Below are positions 11,570-22,091 of a DNA stretch of 64,000 nt, in pieces. The notes below the pieces were generated by a model. That model made no database searches. It saw only the letters and a program-made list of their open reading frames with translations, and was not told the DNA's origin. How positions within the stretch are numbered: the stretch's first letter is position 1; each line of letters opens with the position of its first letter. The translations under genes and the position numbers were made by a program. Source of the DNA: Atopsyche davidsoni (Eukaryota; Arthropoda; Insecta; Trichoptera; Hydrobiosidae). Location of the stretch: contig JAILWY010000022.1 of NCBI GenBank assembly GCA_022113835.1, positions 5,580,001 to 5,644,000 of the forward strand, read 5' to 3'.

Positions 11570-11682
11570 TTGGACGCCAGTCGGCTACAAAGGGGCGACC
11601 AAGGAACACGTGTTTGAGTCATTTATCCAAACCTTCATTCCTGGAAGCTAGAAAGACTATTTATTAAAAAAAAAAAAAAAAA
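11570..11682 (+). repeat. Short retroinsertion with poly(A) tail
   Basis: About 95 bases of mixed-composition sequence end in an uninterrupted A run (about 11665-11682). This suggests the 3' end of a SINE or LINE copied by target-primed reverse transcription. No internal promoter boxes were identified. Confidence 0.35.
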
Positions 11683-11782
11683 ATACAGCAATTTACGTAA
11701 TTTTGAGGTGTTTAATTTTGAGAAATTCAATATTTTTGACAGAGAGTACGTGGAATTCCATTTTAATATTTTTGAGTAAAAT

Positions 11783-11930
11783 ACTTGAGTGATTTTCCAC
11801 AAGTTCGGTTTTTATTTTTGACCGGTTTCGCCAACGTTTCGCGTTGGCATACTCTGTTTGATAATGCCAACGTGAAAGGTCGGCGAAACCGGTCACAAAT
11901 AAAAACGAACATGTGGAGAATCACTCAAGT
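11783..11930. mobile_element. Hairpin MITE, long arms
   Basis: Two arms of about 50 bases are inverted copies of each other, starting ACTTGAGTGATT and reaching GACCGGTTTCGCC. They are separated by a short loop with GCCAACG/CGTTGGC. The whole unit could fold into one hairpin. A diverged relative with arms containing GACTAG and TTCGCCAAC lies at 52867-52987. The open frames over it on both strands are by-products of the palindrome. Confidence 0.75.
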
Positions 11931-12150
11931 GTTTAATTTTTTTAATTCGTTCATAAAACGACGAGAAGAATCCTTTTGCATTTACAATACAAGTACGATG
12001 GCTATACACTTGTATATTACTATTCAATTTTTCGCTTACTTATGCATTCGCAGTGCTTGGTGGGCGCTTGCTAGCGCCTAACTTTCACTTGCTGTCTTTT
12101 ACTCTCATAGAGTAGTGTGGTTTATCTGTCTTACTTAGTTTTGCTCAATC

Positions 12151-12371
12151 ACTAAATATTGGTTGACCTGGGCACATTGGTTCATATGTAGAGTATGATT
12201 GTTAAAAATTCTCGATAAACGGAAGTGATTCGTTAGTACAAGGGTTAGTACACCGGTCATGTAAACCAGGGGATGTGGGTTCAAATCCCACACAAATCAC
12301 GATGATATTTTTATGAGAGTTTCATTAAATCATCTTCTATATATGAACTAATGTGCCTAATCATATTAGTA
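12151..12371 (+). mobile_element. TIR element with internal tRNA-like module, copy 1
   Basis: The ends are inverted: ACTAA, then GGGCACATTGGTTCATATGT on the left, against TATATGAACTAATGTGCC and TTAGT on the right. Between them lies a 76-nt tRNA-like sequence. A second copy is at 32221-32455 with better preserved tips (ATTATTACTAATATGAT). No coding capacity. Confidence 0.7.
12225..12300 (+). repeat. tRNA-like sequence inside TIR element
   Basis: Acceptor ends GTGATT and AATCAC pair. The T arm GTGGG-TTCAAAT-CCCAC is perfect, and the B box GGTTCAAATCC fits the Pol III consensus. The anticodon stem CCGGT/ACCAG has one mismatch and encloses a 7-base loop CATGTAA. The A box region (TTAGTACAAGGG) is weaker. 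The middle triplet UGU would suggest Thr, but the D arm is poor. I take it as a tRNA-derived module, not a working tRNA gene. Confidence 0.55.
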
Positions 12372-12372
12372 A

Positions 12373-13417
12373 GTATAAAACAAAAAGAGGGCAACACTGG
12401 TTAGACACAGTTCGATTGTCAGTTGTGTAGCATCGCGGGTAGCCGGTGTAGTTTTGCCTGTGTGCATAACAAAACGGGGGTGCTGTTGGACACTCGCCGT
12501 TGTCGGTTGTGTCGCAGCGTGTGTAGCCGGCTTCGCCTAAGTTAACCTAAACTAAACGCACGGTGGGAGGGGTCATTTACCTCCTGTGTCGATGCCGGAG
12601 ATCGTTTTACGCGACCTGGCAACAAAAAGCCGCCCAAAGGGCCGAGCAAATAACCGGCGAGAGCCGGTCGCGCTGTCCGCCGCTACAATGTATCCAATGC
12701 GATCCTTTACCTTTCTTGCTGACCACCACCCTATTTGGGCCGCCCCTGAATAATTCATTAAAAAATTAAGCAATTTAAAAAGCACGGTATTCAATTTGAG
12801 GCTGTATTTCAATAGTAAAGGTTCTTGTCGGCAAAGTACAATATTTTATCAAAACAAGTAGATTAAAAAAAAAATAACACACTTTCGCTCTCTCGGTTGC
12901 CGCAAAGTATGTTTTTTTTAAATATAGCAAAATCAGATGTAACTAATGCTGTTGCATACACAATAAAACGTCGAAAATGTATATCTGGCATAACTGATTA
13001 TAAAAAAAACGAAAAATTGGTTAAATGCTTTATCTGTGTGACGTATTGTTTACTTATTAATTTATATGCAACGCACAAAAAAGCATATGTCCAATATTTT
13101 TATTACTAAATAATTTAACCAATGAATTTTTTTTTTAAATTCTTTTGGTAATATTTTTTTTAACATTTAACAGCTTTTTCGTTATGATTCATGAATAAAG
13201 AAATCAACGTTTTTCTAAAATGGTAACATAAAATTTTCACTGCTAGCAAATATGTTATGGAAGTTTTTTTTGCTTGGTACGGTCAGGTGTCAACAAAAGT
13301 TTGATAATACATAATAGCATTATGATAGCTCGTATTGTTTGGTAAGTTATCGTATTGTGTGGATAAAGGTATCCGTATATAATAATATTTAACATAATGG
13401 AATCTGGCATCTTGCAG
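12373..13417. other. Unassigned, partly GC-richer sequence
   Basis: From about 12420 to 12760 the sequence is GC-richer (AGCCGGCTTCGCC, GCCGCCCAAAGGGCCGAG) and may be an old retroelement piece, but no domain is recognisable in any frame. From 12780 to 13400 it is AT-rich with nothing seen until the acceptor TCTTGCAG at 13410-13417. Confidence 0.35.
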
Positions 13418-13427
13418 AGGGCTGATC

Positions 13428-13514
13428 ATGTCCGATCAGTATTCAAATAGCAAACGGCTGTGTGCGCTGCCGCGGCTGCAGGCATACACCACATACGAGC
13501 GAGACGTGTCACAA
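13428..13514 (+). CDS. Candidate coding exon, unknown protein
   Basis: A pyrimidine-rich acceptor (TCTTGCAG, ending 13417) is followed ten bases later by an ATG opening 29 codons (MSDQYSNSKRLCALPRLQ, then AYTTYERDVSQ). These end exactly at a strong donor CAA|GTGAGT (13515). Third positions are markedly G/C-rich (CGG CTG TGC-type codons) against an AT-rich background, which is what true exons look like here. It leaves in phase 0. I do not recognise the family. It could be the first coding exon of an isoform of the downstream CABIT gene or part of another + strand gene. Confidence 0.5.
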
Positions 13515-13885
13515 GTGAGTCGAAAAAATATTTATATATAATTTATAATTTTTTTTAAATAGCATCACATATGGCTAATATTGGTACTTTAGCTTAATTG
13601 AAACGATTTTATTTCAGATGTCTTGAAAAACATAGGTGAAATCAAATAAAAACTGCGTTACTTTAAAAATCCGTTTAACACTATAAACACACTAAAGGCG
13701 GGGCGGGTACTAGTACCCGATACGCGGACTGCAACCTTAAGGCGGGGCGGGTACTGAAGTACCCTCTTCGCGAGCTGTCTTATCAACAGTTCGCGAAGCA
13801 GGTATCTGTACATTTTTTAGTGTGTTTACTCTAAAAGCGGCAGACGGTCATTTTACTCTTTAGGTTTACAGCTCGTAATGTTTGT

Positions 13886-14073
13886 TTGGACTCATCAACG
13901 TTACTTCTACCAATACTGTCCAGTGATTCTGAGCAAAGTGATAATGAAGAAGTTGAGTGGTCAGAGAATGATAATCCTCCAATTATTGAACATTTTTTAG
14001 GACAAAGTGGTGTTGTTGTGATGCCAAGTAATACGCAAAGTGTGAATGAAGCGGTTCAACTTTTTATAGTATA
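13886..14073 (+). pseudogene. piggyBac transposase N-terminal fragment
   Basis: The frame reads ILSSDSEQSDNEEVEWSEND, then IIEHFLGQSGVV and NTQSVNEAVQLFI. This is an acidic leader followed by the start of the DDE_Tnp_1_7 domain. It has no clean ATG and is interrupted after about 60 residues by unrelated sequence holding a MITE. The catalytic Asp residues and the C-terminal Cys-rich domain are absent, so it is non-functional. Confidence 0.65.
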
Positions 14074-14093
14074 CGCAAATCAAAGAGTGTATA

Positions 14094-14217
14094 GACTAGA
14101 TTTCACACGTGCATACACGTGCGAATTTTGCCCGCTATTAGGCGGGTAACCAAATTGACTAAACTGATGTGCGTAGCGGGCGAAATTCGCGTAAAATTGC
14201 GCGTGCGAAATCCAGTC
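14094..14217. mobile_element. Small MITE nested in the piggyBac remnant
   Basis: Arms of about 42 bases run from GACTAGATTTCACACGTGC on the left to the inverted GCGCGTGCGAAATCCAGTC on the right, both reaching GCCCGC at the centre. TA on each side suggests a Tc1/mariner-type target duplication. An AAATCAAAGA motif recurs inverted about 20-30 bases outside, so an older outer element may exist. Confidence 0.7.
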
Positions 14218-14842
14218 TATACATTAACCCATTGCAATCTTTGATTTTTTTTCCGTTTAGCAACTCCGAGTTAATTAGTCTATCAATAATTTATTATGCA
14301 TACTGACATACGCTTTTAGACGGTAGTGTAGCGGCGGTCAGTGCAAATACACCGCTACATTATTTGTCTTGTGAAGCTCCGCCCCTACCTAGAGACTTTC
14401 TAATTTTACAACAACCCAACAACCCGAAGCGATAACGCAACCCCATACAGAGATACGCAGACACTCGACTAGTAACCACGTACTATTTGTTTTGTCTATC
14501 ATCTTAATAAACGAATACGCAAACATTTCGCCAGCCTTTTGATTTACATCCATTATCATAAGCAACATAACATCAACGGCGAAAGTAGTCAGCGAAGCGG
14601 GTACCAGTACCCGCCCCGCCTTTAGTGTGTTAATACTCGCCCCGCCTTTAGACAGCAGTCTGCGAGACGGGTACCAGTACCCGCCCCGCCTTGAGCGTGT
14701 TAATTGTGGTAATTTTTTTTTTTTTTTTATTGTCGTTGAAAAGTGTTCGTGTTGTTGTCTTTGGGCCCGCTCGCGACTTCGCTCCCCGCAAAGGTTGCAA
14801 TACATTCGGCGGCGCTCCTCTGGCTGAGTTCTCGCTCGCCGC

Positions 14843-14876
14843 TCAGTCGCGCTTGGTGCGTGGTCCGGTGTGGTCG
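14843..14876 (+). promoter_or_regulatory. Core promoter: Inr plus DPE, TSS at 14845
   Basis: TCAGTC at 14843-14848 is a perfect arthropod initiator with A+1 at 14845. GGTCG occupies exactly +28 to +32 (14872-14876), matching the DPE consensus, and there is a G at +24. No TATA box was noted upstream. The surrounding 300 bases are GC-rich in an AT-rich region. This is the best promoter signature in the window and points to transcription on +. Confidence 0.65.
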
Positions 14877-15015
14877 TGTCCGCGGAGCTCCCCCGAGCGC
14901 CCTCGCCATTTTGTGAATATTCCATCGTTGTGTCGCCTTTCCGTGGCTCCAGACGGCCGCCGGGACAGCCCAGAGCATCCCGCGTCTGTGTCGCGATATA
15001 TCGTCCGATGAAAAA
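14845..15015 (+). other. Predicted noncoding first exon
   Basis: From the predicted TSS to a strong donor, AAAAA|GTGAGT (15016). GC-rich, without a long open frame on +. An ATG at 15008 lies eight bases before the donor. If this exon is spliced to the acceptor at 56609, that ATG opens a 12-codon upstream ORF ending at the stop pair before the main start. The link to the CABIT gene is inferred from strand and the lack of another obvious + strand target. Confidence 0.5.
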
Positions 15016-16850
15016 GTGAGTTCGCCCGAAAGTTTCGCCCGAACAACCGTAACGGCGGTCGGCCCGTGCCGACAATGACAGGTTACTGGTTCCTGAACGT
15101 GTTGTCAGTGGAAACTGGATTATGTGCAATTCGAATTGTGTTTTAATGCGGCATGGACGAAGAAAGGAAGCTGATAAGTAATAGAGACTACCGTTCTCGG
15201 TTCTCGGCCGAATAATTGTGCAATGTGGATATAAGATGTAAGATACACATCGGCTCCGGGCTCTCTTTGTTTGAGCGAACTTTTCGATTGCTTTTGCATT
15301 GTTTTTCGTTGCGCATTCACCCAAAAGGATTTATGTAAGTCGCTTCGCAGGCGGAAGGCGATATGATGTAAGTAATTATGAATTGTTTTTTTTTTTTTTG
15401 CGATTAAGTTATCGTTAACGATTTCAGCCGAGGCGTTTCGATGGCCACCGCTTATCTTTTGTAACTGCACTTGTGTTTAGTTACCACTTACAACAAAACT
15501 AAATTTATACATATAACGAGGTTATTGTAATACATATTTCACTTCAGCGTTTCAATACGTAATACGTTAAATAGTTTAGCAGTTATTATTTAATTTTACG
15601 ACTACTTTTACCACTGGTTATGACAAAAAAAAAACGCACTCATTTCAACGCCACGATATTATTTATGTTTTTTTTTTATTATGAGGTGTTTTTATTGTGG
15701 AAAAAGTATTTGTCTTTCTTCCATCTGAGCGTCTGGAGTTTGATGAACTTGTCTTGTCCACCAGTTTGGATGGATTCATATATTTTAATACTATCTGTCA
15801 CGATTCTCCCTAGAAACCATTTTATAAATACAAAACAAAATAGAACAGAAAATTGATCCCAATTCGAAATTTGAAAAAGTGTTGCCAATATAGCGATAAT
15901 CGTCACAAGTGGCATTTACACTTCTCGCAGGCAATGTGATAATATAATTGTTGTAATGATCGCGGCCATAAAATTTAATTTAAAAACGAAACCTTTAGTA
16001 TTGCTACAAGTAATGTGTGATTTTGTAATGAAATAATAATTCACTGCGGAGTGCGATGACGTGAAAAATTACTTTGTATATTTTTATAATGTTACCATTA
16101 ACGATGAGTCATTCAATGGTAAAAGTTACATTGAAATGTTGACAAAATATTGCGAAATTTGGTCATGTTTTTTTTTTGCTGCGCTTAGACAATAAACATA
16201 TATTTTTTGCAAATCAATGGTGTCTATTTATTAGTTTTGACGTGTTAGCAATAAAATAAGGTTGGTTACTATTGTATAATATGTGGGATTATTGTGACGC
16301 CTTTCTATCAAATATAATTTTTCGCTTTTTTTTTATACCAGATCAAGCCATACCTTGAAAAATATTGAGGAAACTTTAAATCAATGACTATTTTTTGCTC
16401 TACAGTAAAACGAGACAAAATAGTTAATTTATGCGAATTTTTATTGAATCCATGTCCAGACTAGTTAATTTTTTTAAAATGTTCAAATAATTTTCAAATA
16501 TCCTGTTTAATGATTCACAATACAAAATGTGTCTTCGAAGGTTTTTTCGTCGTTTCACAAGTGAACGGTTTACCCGAAGATGTATGCGTTTTTTTCAAGC
16601 AATATTTTAGTCCAACACCCCGCTACCTCCCAGGTGTTAAAAACAAATTAATTCACACTTTGACAATTTATCACTCTGTATTAAAAAAAATAAAAATATA
16701 TATATCTATAATTTATCCGACATTTTCGAAGGTCAGACATTTAAATCAAGAAAATGTTGTTTTCTCATGACATTTATATGGTACACATTAGAATTCCAAT
16801 AGACATAACTCACTACTCTCTATAGCTACTTGTTCCGGATCCAATCGTCA
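15016..16850 (+). other. Putative intron sequence, nothing recognised
   Basis: AT-rich with several homopolymer T runs. No coding exon or repeat end seen. Confidence 0.45.
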
Positions 16851-16854
16851 ACCT

Positions 16855-16930
16855 AGCCTGATAGTGGTCTTGTGGTTAGCACAGTTGATTACTAATCACG
16901 GACTCTATGTATATTATATTTTTTTGCGAA
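16855..16930 (+). repeat. tRNA-like SINE head, weak
   Basis: TAGTGGTCTTGTGGTTAGCA resembles the D-arm/A-box region of tRNA-derived SINEs. No B box or A tail follows, so it is a truncated or chance match. Confidence 0.25.
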
Positions 16931-18840
16931 TTCATTCAGACATAATATTTGAAAGGGAGATTAATGAGATCGGTCTGGCATAGTAGTCCGATAAATGGTG
17001 GATCTTACTGCGTTATCCACGTATAGATAAAACTAAATCTTGTTTTTTCTCTTGTATGACTCTTAAAAGGCAAAAAGAGAAAAAAATACAGTAGGAGAGG
17101 AATATTTCGGGTAAAAACCCATCTGATGGTTTTTTTGTGGTTCGCTGTATACAGCAAATAAAAAGACAAACCCAGACGCAACAGCCTTCTCTTGTATATA
17201 ACGCTTGCGGCCTTTTAATATTAAAGATTGGTGTGGTTTGAATACTTACAATAATAATTATTTTTGTGGCTTGTTCTAATAAAATTGATCACCAAAGTGA
17301 ATCAATTACGCTATTAATTATTTTATGCATAAGCTAAATTATACTAATATTTAATAAAATCGATCAACAAATAAATCGAATAGATACTATGACATTTTAT
17401 TAAAATTTTATTTTAAAATTAAAAAAAAAATCGATTGTTTTCACTTCTCATTCAAATCGAGTCGATTAAAATAATAATAAAAAAAAAATCGATCACGCCC
17501 AATATCACAATATTCAGAAATAAAACATCGAATACTTTTACAAACATCCAACCTTGATACTGCGAACTCACAATGGACTTATTGATTGTTTTTTTTTTTT
17601 TTTTTTTTTTTTGCGTTTCGGTGGTATTTTTTTCGCCCATTCTCAAGGACGCGCGCGCGCCACTGCATCGGCTGATTGAAAGGTGGCGTGCCGGGCCCCC
17701 GTCATAATTACGGCGCCGAATTAAGGAATTAAACGCGGCCTGGCGCTAAACACTCGTCGTTTCCCAAATTGCCAGTTGCCGAGTTACGCCCGCGCCGTCT
17801 TTTAAACTGTTCATTGATCGATTAATTGATCGAAATAATCGATTTACAATACGCCGATCGGTTGGTATTTTGATATCTTTAAAATCGTTAAAACTTCTCA
17901 TCAAACTTCCCCATTTTAAATTGGATCAATTTAGTACAAAAAAAAAAAAAAAAAAACTATTGATATATTTCGTTATGGAATCCCTGGAAGGGTTTTACAA
18001 ATATTTTTCCTTAATATTCCGAGAACCCTTTAGGTACGTAAAAAAAATCTCACGGTATTATATTATATCAGTGGCTAATAAAATTTTTCGTCATATACTT
18101 ACTTATTTTTGCAAAAATAATAAATTGCATTTTCTATAACGAAAAATAATGTTTAAATAATTTATTGAAAATAATAATAACCTCTGAACAATTGACAAAT
18201 TCAATGAGTCAAAAAACAAAGTGATTAATTATAATAAAAACCCGTGCGCATGAGAGTAGGTGCAAAAAAAATATTTATTTAAAATAATATGTAATTTATA
18301 TTAAAAAATAATAAATAATTGCCCAACACAAACAGTTAAGAATGCACCGGTGCATCGCAATCACGTGTGATTGAAAAAACCAATTGTGAGGCGTTTCGAG
18401 GAGTTGAGTAGTGGCCGTCTTCAAGTGGAAAAAAATAATACATAATAGAATGTATTTGTAAAGGTTCGATTTGAAACAAACGAAGCGCTAACGGCAACTT
18501 CGAGAATCGTTTGTTTTTTTTTTTGCACTGCAACGCGAATGAAGAGATCTGCGCCCGGTAAAAAAATAAAACAATTCATGTGTTTTATGATTAATTGTAT
18601 GCTTAAGAGGCTTTTTAAAATATTATATGCAGGGTGATTTTAATTATTTTTTTATTATTGAGTTTCAGCGTCTTTTTTAATATTTAAATTTATTAGTCCG
18701 TGTCATAATAAAAAAATGTGTTTCATGATCACTCGACACATAATAAGTGTTAATGTAAACGATGTAATAAAATATAAAATTGTTTTGGTTTATCCATTTT
18801 GGTACGCACCCTTAACCCCTTTTGATTATTGTTTTTTTTA
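16931..18840 (+). other. Putative intron sequence, AT-rich
   Basis: Contains a T run of over 20 bases (about 17588-17612) and an A run (about 17939-17957), perhaps old retro-tails. GC-richer patches such as 17650-17820 show no open frame with coding character. No gene recognised. Confidence 0.45.
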
Positions 18841-18844
18841 CAGA

Positions 18845-18945
18845 TTAATATGATCAGCCAAACGGCTGGGAGACTACGGCCAATTTTTGTAGTGATCACT
18901 TTCGCGTTCCAAGGGTTTCATGAGACTTATAGATAGACAAATATT
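18845..18945. repeat. Member of the GCCAAACGGCT hairpin repeat family
   Basis: Shares AGCCAAACGGCT, GGGAGACTACGG and CCAAGGGTTTCATGAGACT in the same order as sequences near 20165-20255, 29400-29515, 46478-47685 and 60955-61015. These are ends of one dispersed, short, noncoding element family. Confidence 0.5.
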
Positions 18946-20110
18946 TATTACATATAATATACAAGCGACGTCGAAGGAAAAAATATAAATAAACGCTATC
19001 GTAACAATAGGCACAAATGTGCATACGAGGGTTAGAATCACCTGTATATAATTTATATTATCTTAGAAATTATTGTTTTTATCTTAAAATTATATAACTA
19101 CATAGTTATTATGTGCTGCTCAAATATTTAAAAATAATATATTTTTTAAATTTAATTAATTATATTTTTTAAAAAATAAAATTAGATAACAATTTTTTGT
19201 TAGCTTTTTTTATTATTATATAAATAAAATAACCAATACATTATTGTGTTAAAAATTAAATATATTTGATATAAAAATTCTTTATAGACTGAAAAAATAT
19301 CGGAACAGCGTCAAGCTCTGTTGAATGAAACGACGAGAAAAATTCTCAAATATTTTTCCACGACACCTGTGGGATTCCATCTCACATTTGAGGATTTTAT
19401 TTGTCGTTTCATGCGTGGATCGATCAACTAAATATTTTACACACATTAGCAACGAATATTAAAAGCCGAATAGGTACGAGATTACGCAATTTTTTTATTT
19501 GTTATGTTCAAATGTTCGTATTCTTTTGAATATCCAAATGTTCGTAATGATAATTTGTGAAGCTCAGATTGTATTTTGTGTGAATATAATTGAGGTCATG
19601 CTGTGCTCGGTTGTTCGCACGGCCGTGCTGGGCATGCACGGTTTCGCACGCGCATCCTTATCAGCAGACGGACGATAGTCTGCGTGAGCGATGCGATCGA
19701 ACAGGAAGTCGGGCTGCCAACCTCACCGCAGCTATTCGTTCTCGGAAAAATATGGCCGGGCTTCAATTTTATCGTTGGCTGTTGGCGCTAATGGGTTTTG
19801 AATGCGACTCGTTCGCGGTATAGCGTCAGCTCAGCTCTACAGCCACAATTCTCAGTAAAAGTGTGCTACACGCGCAGCTACACAAACGACCAACAAATTG
19901 CATCTACGACCATTTCCGTCGACCATTTCTTTAGCAATTTTTCGATCCATTTCTTTGCACTTGGACGAAAAAATAAAACGCTAATGGGTAATGTATTTAA
20001 AAAAAAATGTTGCATGCAGCGTGTGTAGGCTGCTCAAAGGTCCAAATCGGTACGGAGAATTCAACGAGCGGTGGGACTGGAAACCGGTAGAGATTACAAC
20101 TAGGATCATA
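18946..20110 (+). other. Putative intron sequence
   Basis: AT-rich up to 19560. The block 19590-19830 is GC-richer with overlapping open frames in two frames and no recognisable domain, and I do not call it coding. Confidence 0.4.
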
Positions 20111-20124
20111 CAGCCTAATATCTA

Positions 20125-20256
20125 TAGTCTGACTGCTTTGATTTGCAATACGCCAGAGTTGAACAACAAAAACGAATAGCCAAGAGACTAGGAGGTAACG
20201 AGTGCTGTCGTTTTTAAAAAAGACACACGAAACGCTCTTCTAGCCGTTTGGCTTTT
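20125..20256. repeat. Short hairpin element of the GCCAAACGGCT family
   Basis: A start like that of the element at 60907 (GACTGCTTTGATTTGCAATAC) is followed by AATAGCCAAGAGACTAGGAGG. After a short spacer, CTTCTAGCCGTTTGGCT closes it as a partial inverted copy. Noncoding. Confidence 0.4.
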
Positions 20257-20446
20257 TATATTTATTGATGTCAGCCTAAACTACTAGCAAGTCTATCACT
20301 TCATAAATCGACATCATAAATCCGCATTTTTTAATCATTCAGGTTATTGTTTCTTCTCCAAGCGCCTTTCTTCAAAAGAGTTTGGTGACTGCAAATATTT
20401 ATCCTGAGCTTTTATTTATTGCTTGTACCAATACTTTTGCAATATT

Positions 20447-20786
20447 TTATAACGGTGTGCACAGCTGTGCATCTGTACTATTAGTTATTGTTAGATTACC
20501 CTCCTGTTGTAATGATTTTGAACTAACCTCACCCGAGCCGACGCCCCCGCGTCGCGCCAGCTGGCGCAGCTGCCACCCCGCAGACACTCTTGAGGGGTGG
20601 ACTGACTGTGGGTGCACCCCCATGTGCATTGTCTGGGGAATCCCTATGTTGACAGCCATCTGGTCGCTCCATGTGATCCCTTGATTTATTGACATTTGAG
20701 CTAACAGATGTTTGGCTTGTACTAACACTAAATGCAGAATTCGCGACAGAAGTCGAGAGTAAAGCTGGACTTATATTACTGGTCAT
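20447..20786 (-). other. GC-rich open region of unknown nature
   Basis: Two overlapping - strand frames remain open. One reads LLSTSVANSAFSVSTSQTS and onward, the other TWSDQMAVNIGIPQTMHMG. A donor-like CGG|GTGAGG lies near 20527-20535. Composition is coding-like but the two frames compete, suggesting either a frameshifted retroelement piece or a chance GC island. The upstream edge (about 20803-20830) matches inverted the GGAGGTTGGCGA tail found at 30450 and 51968, which favours a retroelement. Confidence 0.25.
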
Positions 20787-20831
20787 GAATAAGAGATATG
20801 TTCAGTGAGGTGGTCGCCAACCTCCTTTGAC

Positions 20832-21164
20832 CCGAAACACACGTATTAGAAGAATATTTTGTTTCCCTTCAGAAGCATCGGACTTCAACAATAATAATAC
20901 CACATGTCTGTCGTCGTGCTTCCTGTTAATTACATGTTTATCATTTATACTTAATGTTGTAACAGTGCATCTCTAGACTTCTGTGAGGATCCAATGCATC
21001 CAGCATGTCCACTGGGGTTCGTGGATTCAGCACGCTGATGAGTCACCAGTCAGAGAGGTCTTCGGTTCTATCCCTATCCTTTCAAATTATGTTTTGTTGG
21101 GCCAACAATTGTTTGGTTAACGCGTGTGGCACATAAATTGTTTTAAAAATTCTTAAAATCAATG
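20832..21164 (+). other. Putative intron sequence
   Basis: Mixed composition. A tRNA-like patch near 21000-21085 (GGTCTTCGGTTCTATCCC) may be a SINE relic. Nothing else recognised. Confidence 0.35.
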
Positions 21165-21535
21165 AAATCATGTTTAAATCACCCGGTACATTTGCAGCTC
21201 GACCACTTTGAGTTGGCAGATTATCCAGCCGGTAAGAAGGCACATACATGATATGTCATCTGCAATACAAATTGTTAAAAAAAAAAATACGGTTAGCACT
21301 ATGATGAACAAAATATTGCACAAGTGTTTGACTTCAAAGTACATATAATTATCACAGCGCCATATCTTCTTAGAATCAATGAAATCGTGTTTTAATCATC
21401 AGTATGTAATCACGTGTAGCTCGACCGCTTTGAGTTGGCAGATTCCCTGGCCGGAGGGAAGGCACGTACAGAGCTTGCGAGCGAGAATACCGCCAAGCCG
21501 GACCGGTTCGACTCCGCCACGCTTTTTGTATTCCC
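21165..21535 (+). repeat. Diverged direct duplication with Pol III B box
   Basis: The sequence AATCAATGAAATC, AGCTCGACC, CTTTGAGTTGGCAGAT and GAAGGCAC occurs in order at about 21158-21250 and again at about 21373-21470. After the second copy, GGTTCGACTCC (about 21508-21518) is a perfect B box. Probably two copies of a tRNA-derived SINE or one internally duplicated element. Confidence 0.5.
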
Positions 21536-22091
21536 TTTAACCGCTGCAGGCGAGAGTCTTTAGCGTCATTTTAAAACGATAACTAATCTACCCATCGAAT
21601 TATCGCCTCATGCACAGTCGTTTACTTAGATATATATATTTTATTAAGCTCGGTTTAACTATAAAACAGTGGCGTGCAGAGGTCTTCAGATCTGAACATT
21701 TGTACAAAGTTCTACTATGCATGTGATCGAGCCTACAATGTAGAACTTTTGTACATGTGTGTGTAGTCTTATACTAGGAATTCCCAATGCTGCGATACAC
21801 GTCCTTTTCTGCTCCATCGTTTAAAATAGTAATTGTATAGAATTCAATTTATTGGCCAGTTCTTTCTGTGCAAGACTCTCATTTGTGACGTTGTCATATT
21901 CCGATAGGGTTCTGGGAGAATGCTGGGTTGGCTGCCACGAGCGCAGGCGGCTCTCGTCGCGTGACGCTGCAGGTGATGGCTTGACGGTGGCAGCTGGCGG
22001 AACGGGTTTCCTCGAATTATGTAAGAGGCGATGTTCAGTTCGCTCTGCAGGCTGTGTTCCGAATTTGTCGCGCGATCGGGTTGACTGAGTC
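21536..22091 (+). other. Unassigned sequence before the satellite
   Basis: Locally GC-richer from 21840 to 22090, with open frames on both strands that overlap each other. No domain recognised. Confidence 0.35.

Larger units (their letters stand above)
13679..14699 (+). mobile_element. piggyBac-like element, decayed
   Basis: TTAA lies on both sides (13675-13678 and 14700-14703), the piggyBac target. The termini carry inverted blocks AAGGCGGGGCGGGTACT, followed by GTACCCG and GCGGACTGC/GCAGACTGC motifs. The block occurs twice near each end: about 13694 and 13741 on the left, and about 14605 and 14676 inverted on the right. The right end also has an internal TTAA (near 14630), suggesting a duplicated terminus. 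Only the transposase N-terminus survives. Confidence 0.75.

Noticed and set aside
12225..12300. Functional tRNA-Thr gene
   Set aside because: The D arm is poor, the anticodon stem has a mismatch, and the sequence is part of a repeated TIR element whose second copy has a T-loop insertion and a different anticodon triplet.
14389..15324. 311-codon open frame on the - strand
   Set aside because: It runs straight across the TTAA and right end of the piggyBac element and antisense over the predicted promoter. Composition changes abruptly and no domain is visible, so it is a chance frame.
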